The translations under genes were made by a program, and so were the position numbers. Under the pieces are notes generated by a model. It had not been told where the DNA came from. It worked only from the letters and a program-made list of their open reading frames with translations, and did no database searches. Shown piece after piece: positions 41,633 through 45,457 of a stretch of DNA of 45,457 nucleotides (position 1 is the first letter of the stretch; each line of letters starts with the position of its first letter). Source of the stretch: JAEUIZ01 sp046155605 (GTDB lineage Bacteria; Planctomycetota; Phycisphaerae; Phycisphaerales; UBA1924); assembly GCA_046155605.1 (NCBI GenBank), contig JBJXFQ010000066.1, positions 1 through 45,457 on the forward strand, read 5' to 3'.

Positions 41633-42861
41633 TCCTCGCACATACCAACCCGCTCGATCACGCCAACCAGGTCGGGCACTCTCTGCTGCTGGGTCAATCC
41701 ATGATGGACAAGTGGACAAGGCTGAACTTCGGATCGACGAGCAACTCATCGATCGGCCAGCACAGCGACTGGCTCTTCTTCTGGATCTACGCGATCAGCG
41801 CGTTCTTCTTCGTGCTGCTGATGGTCCTCATGGTCTACTTCACGGTGGTCTATCGCCGCCGTCCTGGAGTCGCCCCGAAGCGGAGCGCGGCCCACAACAC
41901 CATGCTCGAACTCTCGTGGTCGGTCATCCCGACGATCCTGCTGGTCTGGATGTTCTTCGAGGGGTTCTGGGGCTTCGCCGGTGCCACGGTCGCCCCATCC
42001 CACGGGCCGGAACTGATGCTGACCGGCAAGAAATGGGCCTGGACGATGCAGTATCCGAACGGAGCCGTCAGTTCCGACACGACCTCGGCCCGCGTGATCC
42101 GCGGCGGTGCGACGGTGACGCCACCCGCTGGCGATCCAAAGGCCGCACTCGACTCGCCGATCTTTGTCGTCCCCGCCAAGACGCCAATCCGCATCAAGAT
42201 GATCAGCGAGGACGTGCTGCACGCCTTCTGGATCCCCGATCTCCGCGTCAAGTTCGACGTCGTCCCGAATCGCTACACCATGCTGTGGTTCGACACGCTG
42301 GCGATCACCGGCGACAGCAAACTCCCCGACGGTACACCCTACCAGGATCACTGGGTCTTCTGCGCCGAATACTGCGGGACGAACCACTCCGAGATGTACG
42401 CCGTCATCCGTGTTGTGCCGCCCGACGCCTATGAGCGCATTATCGAGGCCTGGAACCGGCCCACGGGCACGCCCGCGGAGCGCGGCGAGAAACTCTACAA
42501 AATCAAGGGCTGCAACGCGTGCCACAGCATTGATGGCTCGAAGAACGTCGGCCCGACATGGAAGAACTTGTACGGCCATGCCGTTCGATTCACCGACGGC
42601 ACGGCGATGTCGGACGAGGAGCGGACCGGGCTGACCTTCGACAACTACATCCGGGATTCGGTGAAACTGCCGGCCAAGAAGATCGTTGCCACCTTCACGA
42701 ACCAGATGCAGTCGTACGAGGGCAAGATCACCGAGGAGGAACTCTCCTACATCCTCGCGTTCATGAAGAGCCCGAAACTCACGGACAGGGCCCCCGCAGA
42801 GAGCGCCCCGGCCCCCGAGGCGGCACCGGGTGCAACACCCGAGGAGCCCAAGAAGAACTGA
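41629..42861 (+). CDS. ctaC: Cytochrome c oxidase subunit II with fused cytochrome c (caa3 type)
   Basis: A 410-residue subunit holding the CuA site. Two membrane helices (about 48-74 and 97-118) precede a cupredoxin domain. CuA ligands are His198 (EDVLHAFWIPDLR), Cys245, Glu247, Cys249, His253 and Met256 (FCAEYCGTNHSEM). A C-terminal cytochrome c domain follows, with heme site Cys295/Cys298/His299 (GCNACHSIDGSKNVGPTWKN) and a late MQSYEG giving the axial Met. This makes it a caa3-type oxidase able to take electrons straight from ACIII. A Pro/Ala/Glu-rich tail ends it. I chose ATG 41629 because upstream in-frame sequence is shadow of sco. Confidence 0.95.
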   Translation: MILAHTNPLDHANQVGHSLLLGQSMMDKWTRLNFGSTSNSSIGQHSDWLFFWIYAISAFFFVLLMVLMVYFTVVYRRRPGVAPKRSAAHNTMLELSWSVIPTILLVWMFFEGFWGFAGATVAPSHGPELMLTGKKWAWTMQYPNGAVSSDTTSARVIRGGATVTPPAGDPKAALDSPIFVVPAKTPIRIKMISEDVLHAFWIPDLRVKFDVVPNRYTMLWFDTLAITGDSKLPDGTPYQDHWVFCAEYCGTNHSEMYAVIRVVPPDAYERIIEAWNRPTGTPAERGEKLYKIKGCNACHSIDGSKNVGPTWKNLYGHAVRFTDGTAMSDEERTGLTFDNYIRDSVKLPAKKIVATFTNQMQSYEGKITEEELSYILAFMKSPKLTDRAPAESAPAPEAAPGATPEEPKKN

Positions 42862-42897
42862 CGAGGCCCGGGAGCCTCACGCGGATGGAGCAGCGGC

Positions 42898-44652
42898 ATG
42901 ACGACGATCGATCACACCCACGCCCAGGATCACGGCCACCACGACGACGAGAGTTACCTCGCGTCCAAGGGCACGTTCTGGGCCAATGTCTGGAACTGGG
43001 CCACCACCATCGATCACAAAAAGATCGGGGTGATGTACCTGTTCGCAGTCATGTTCATGTTTTTCCTCGGCGGCGTTGCGGCGCTGCTCGTCCGTGCCGA
43101 ACTATGGCAGCCAGTCCGCACCGCCATGGTCAAGGCCGCCGACGGCACGATGCAGCCCACCACCGTCGGGCAGATGTTCGGCGACAACGACATGTACAAC
43201 CGCCTGTTCACGCTGCACGGCGCGATCATGGTGTTCATGTTCATCATTCCCAGCGTCCCCGCTGCGCTGGGTAACTTTCTTCTCCCGCTGATGATCGGTG
43301 CCAAGGACGTCGCTTTCCCGCGCCTCAACCTGATGAGTTGGTATATCTACGTCAGCGGCTCGATCTTTGCCGTCGGCGCGATCCTGATGGGCGGCGTCGA
43401 TACCGGCTGGACCTTCTACGCCCCGTATTCGACAACGACCGACGCCGAGCACTGGCGTGTCGTCTGGATGGTGCTCGGAGTCTTTGTCCTCGGGTTCAGT
43501 TCGATCCTGACCGGTATCAACTTCGTTGTGACCGTCCACAAGTTGCGTGCGCCTGGCATGGGCTGGTTTGATATGCCGCTCTTCGTCTGGGCGATCTATG
43601 CGACCGCCGTGATCCAGGTTCTTGCGACGCCCGTGCTCGCCATCACGCTTCTCCTGCTCATCTTCGAGCGGCTCTTCAACGTCGGCGTGTTCGATCCTCG
43701 GATGGGTGGGGATCCCGTCCTCTTTCAGCACTTCTTCTGGTTCTACAGCCACCCCGCCGTGTACATCATGATCCTGCCGGGCATGGCGATCATCAACGAG
43801 ACCCTGGCCGTCCACGCCCGCAAGCGCATCTTCGGCTACCGCGCCGTCGCGTTCAGTTCGCTCTCGATCGCGGCGATCAGTTTCCTCGTCTGGGGCCACC
43901 ACATGTTCACGGCCCAGACGGAACTCGCCAGCACCATCTTCTCGGCGCTCACCTTCCTCGTCGCCATTCCCACCGCCGTCAAGATGTTCAACTGGGTCGC
44001 GACGCTCTACAAAGGTGCGATCTCGCTCACCACGCCCATGCTCTACACGCTTTTCTTCCTGTTCACCTTCACGATCGGCGGGCTCACTGGTCTGCCGCTG
44101 GGCACCCTGGCCACCGACCTGCACCTCCACGATTCCTACTTCGTGGTCGCCCACTTCCACTACGTGATGATGGGCGGAACGGTCATCGCGGTCCTCGCCG
44201 GGCTGCACCACTGGTGGCCCAAGATGTTCGGCAAGATGTACAACGAGAACGCCGGTCGACTCGGTTGCGTCCTCGTCTTCATCGGTTTCAACATGACCTT
44301 CTTTATCCAGTTCATCATGGGCACTCGCGGCATGCCCCGCCGATACGCCTCCTATGTCGATGACTTCCAGTGGATGCACCAAGTCAGCACCGTCGGCTCG
44401 TGGATCCTCCTCGCCGGCTTCCTCGTCCACCTCTTCACCTTCACGCACTCGCTCATCGCCGGCAAGAAGGCCTCCGCCAATCCCTGGGGCGGCCTCTCGC
44501 TCGAGTGGGAGACGGCCAGCCCGCCCATTGAGCACAACTTCCATCACGAGCCTGTCGTCAAGCACGGTCCATACGACTTTGACGACGTCGTGCCCCCGCA
44601 CTGCGACCCCAAGGACTATCCGCTCGCCGCCGGCGCCCGCGTGGCCCACTGA
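42898..44652 (+). CDS. ctaD: Cytochrome c oxidase subunit I, A2 type
   Basis: A 584-residue catalytic subunit with at least twelve helices, reducing oxygen at the heme a3-CuB centre. Low-spin heme a ligands are His107 (FTLHGAIMVF) and His421, with the heme a3 ligand His419 (VVAHFHYVMMGG). CuB ligands are His285 and His334/His335 (WGHHMFTAQ), with the cross-linked Tyr289. The motif is FYSHPAVYIMILPG rather than FGHPEVY. The D-channel Glu is thus replaced by Ala with a Tyr-Ser pair, the mark of A2-type oxidases such as Thermus caa3. K-channel Lys362 is in IPTAVKMFNW. The N-terminus (DHTHAQDHGHHDDES) and part of the C-terminus are His-rich. Confidence 0.96.
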   Translation: MTTIDHTHAQDHGHHDDESYLASKGTFWANVWNWATTIDHKKIGVMYLFAVMFMFFLGGVAALLVRAELWQPVRTAMVKAADGTMQPTTVGQMFGDNDMYNRLFTLHGAIMVFMFIIPSVPAALGNFLLPLMIGAKDVAFPRLNLMSWYIYVSGSIFAVGAILMGGVDTGWTFYAPYSTTTDAEHWRVVWMVLGVFVLGFSSILTGINFVVTVHKLRAPGMGWFDMPLFVWAIYATAVIQVLATPVLAITLLLLIFERLFNVGVFDPRMGGDPVLFQHFFWFYSHPAVYIMILPGMAIINETLAVHARKRIFGYRAVAFSSLSIAAISFLVWGHHMFTAQTELASTIFSALTFLVAIPTAVKMFNWVATLYKGAISLTTPMLYTLFFLFTFTIGGLTGLPLGTLATDLHLHDSYFVVAHFHYVMMGGTVIAVLAGLHHWWPKMFGKMYNENAGRLGCVLVFIGFNMTFFIQFIMGTRGMPRRYASYVDDFQWMHQVSTVGSWILLAGFLVHLFTFTHSLIAGKKASANPWGGLSLEWETASPPIEHNFHHEPVVKHGPYDFDDVVPPHCDPKDYPLAAGARVAH

Positions 44653-44664
44653 TCCGGAGCATCC

Positions 44665-45441
44665 ATGACCACCATCGACACCAAACGCGGGCTCGCCGAA
44701 GATCGGCCCTACCACGAGCGCTACAAGCCCGCGGCTCACTTCCGCTCGAAAGAGGACGAGTTCGACGCCTGCAAACTCGGAATGTGGCTCTTCCTCGCCA
44801 CCGAAATTCTCACGTTCTCCGGCATGTTCTGCGGCTATGCGGTCTTCCGCATGATGTATCCGCAGGCCTTCGCCAATGGCTCGCACTACCTCGATCCGTT
44901 CTGGGGCGGGCTCAACACGGTGATCCTCCTCTACTCCTCCTTCACGATCGCCATGAGCATCCACAACGCCCAGAAGAACCAGCAGTTCTGGCTCAAGGTG
45001 AACCTCGCACAGACCATCGTCTGTGCCCTGCTCTTCGTCATCATCAAGGTGACGTTCGAGTACACGCCCAAGTGGTCCGGCTATTTCTTTATCCTCGATC
45101 CGGCGCTCTCGCACCACGTCGATAGCGGCAAGACCGCGCTCTTCGGCCTCTTTCACTACGTCGAGGGCTACGGCGGCAAGCGGCCCGGCTCCTGGTTCAC
45201 CTACGCCTATGCCGAGAACGCCCACGAGCCCATCTGGTGGAGCGTCTACTACGTCTCGACCGCCATTCACGCCTTCCACGTCATGTGCGGCGTCGTCCTC
45301 ATCACCTGGCTCCTCTGGCGGGCCCAGAAGAAGCACTTCGGCCCGGGCCACTACACCGCCGTCGAGATCGTCGGCCTCTTCTGGCACATCGTCGACATCG
45401 TCTGGATCTTCCTCTTCCCCCTGCTGTACCTCATCCACTAA
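44665..45441 (+). CDS. ctaE: Cytochrome c oxidase subunit III
   Basis: A 258-residue membrane subunit stabilising subunit I. DACKLGMWLFLATEILTFSG followed by MFCGYAVFR opens the family, and STAIHAFHVMCGVVLITWLL and VEIVGLFWHIVDIVWIFLFP are the conserved C-terminal helices. Residues about 150-190 hold an extra periplasmic-side loop (YGGKRPGSWFTYAYAENAHE) between the helix pairs, longer than in minimal subunit III. It is the last complete gene in the window. ATG at 45454 (AGGGG about 8 nt before it) is probably the start of the subunit IV gene, of which only 4 nt are visible. Confidence 0.94.
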   Translation: MTTIDTKRGLAEDRPYHERYKPAAHFRSKEDEFDACKLGMWLFLATEILTFSGMFCGYAVFRMMYPQAFANGSHYLDPFWGGLNTVILLYSSFTIAMSIHNAQKNQQFWLKVNLAQTIVCALLFVIIKVTFEYTPKWSGYFFILDPALSHHVDSGKTALFGLFHYVEGYGGKRPGSWFTYAYAENAHEPIWWSVYYVSTAIHAFHVMCGVVLITWLLWRAQKKHFGPGHYTAVEIVGLFWHIVDIVWIFLFPLLYLIH

Positions 45442-45457
45442 AGGGGCATCATCATGT

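Noticed and set aside
1..45457. tRNA, rRNA, CRISPR array, riboswitch, prophage
   Set aside because: Gaps between genes are short. None shows a cloverleaf with TTCGA arm, regularly spaced repeats, a cobalamin-box-like element before the B12-dependent mutase, or phage structural genes.

Overview
The window looks like a chromosomal segment of a high-GC Planctomycetota bacterium, most likely class Phycisphaerae. The best lineage marker is the C-terminal pair of calcium-loop 'GC-type dockerin' repeats in the first complete gene. Planctomycete-style CxxC...CPECG zinc ribbons, large PQQ/TPR secreted proteins and bactofilins agree with it. This placement is inferred from protein features, not from a marker-gene tree.

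Layout. Positions 1-122 hold the end of an IS5-like insertion sequence. 158-1348 is a secreted HAF-repeat/dockerin protein. 1476-1745 is an orphan C-terminal piece of a B12-dependent ribonucleotide reductase with terminator-like hairpins behind it. 2019-5647 holds an S41 C-terminal processing protease and a lone pyruvate dehydrogenase E1-alpha. 5580-7578 is a minus-strand, ATGA-coupled trio (GNAT acetyltransferase, membrane protein, endonuclease III). 7653-12459 runs forward with overlapping genes: truA, a zinc-ribbon membrane protein, a GT4 glycosyltransferase and a secreted protein. 12544-14357 has a cytochrome b562-like protein divergent from an exported MsrB-MsrA fusion. 14412-19672 has two TPR membrane proteins flanking two bactofilins. 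19764-22812 is an acyl-CoA mutase large subunit with isobutyryl-CoA-mutase-type specificity residues, followed by a small accessory island. 22885-29559 holds a lipoprotein, a small membrane protein, a 1451-aa PQQ/TPR secreted protein and a PPi-type phosphofructokinase.

The right third (29759 to the end) is a respiratory supercluster: a heme A synthase (COX15/CtaA) divergent from actABCDEF (alternative complex III), a one-TM protein, a SCO copper chaperone, and the caa3-type oxidase subunits II (with fused cytochrome c), I (A2 type, YSHP motif) and III. Together these would carry electrons from quinol through the pentaheme and monoheme cytochromes of ACIII to the oxidase. SCO supplies CuA assembly and CtaA supplies heme A.

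The most unusual signals are: (i) a DUF6883/DUF4926-like gene pair inserted exactly behind the mutase gene and flanked by a 73-bp direct repeat of the mutase 3' end, with one synonymous difference; (ii) a 29-bp dispersed repeat that sits in frame inside two unrelated enzymes, twice in truA and once in the mutase, always read in the same frame; (iii) the orphan NrdJ tail; (iv) a cytochrome b562-like protein keeping both heme ligands; (v) a 21-codon ORF bridging sco and oxidase subunit II by stop/start overlaps at both ends. No tRNA, rRNA or CRISPR array was seen.
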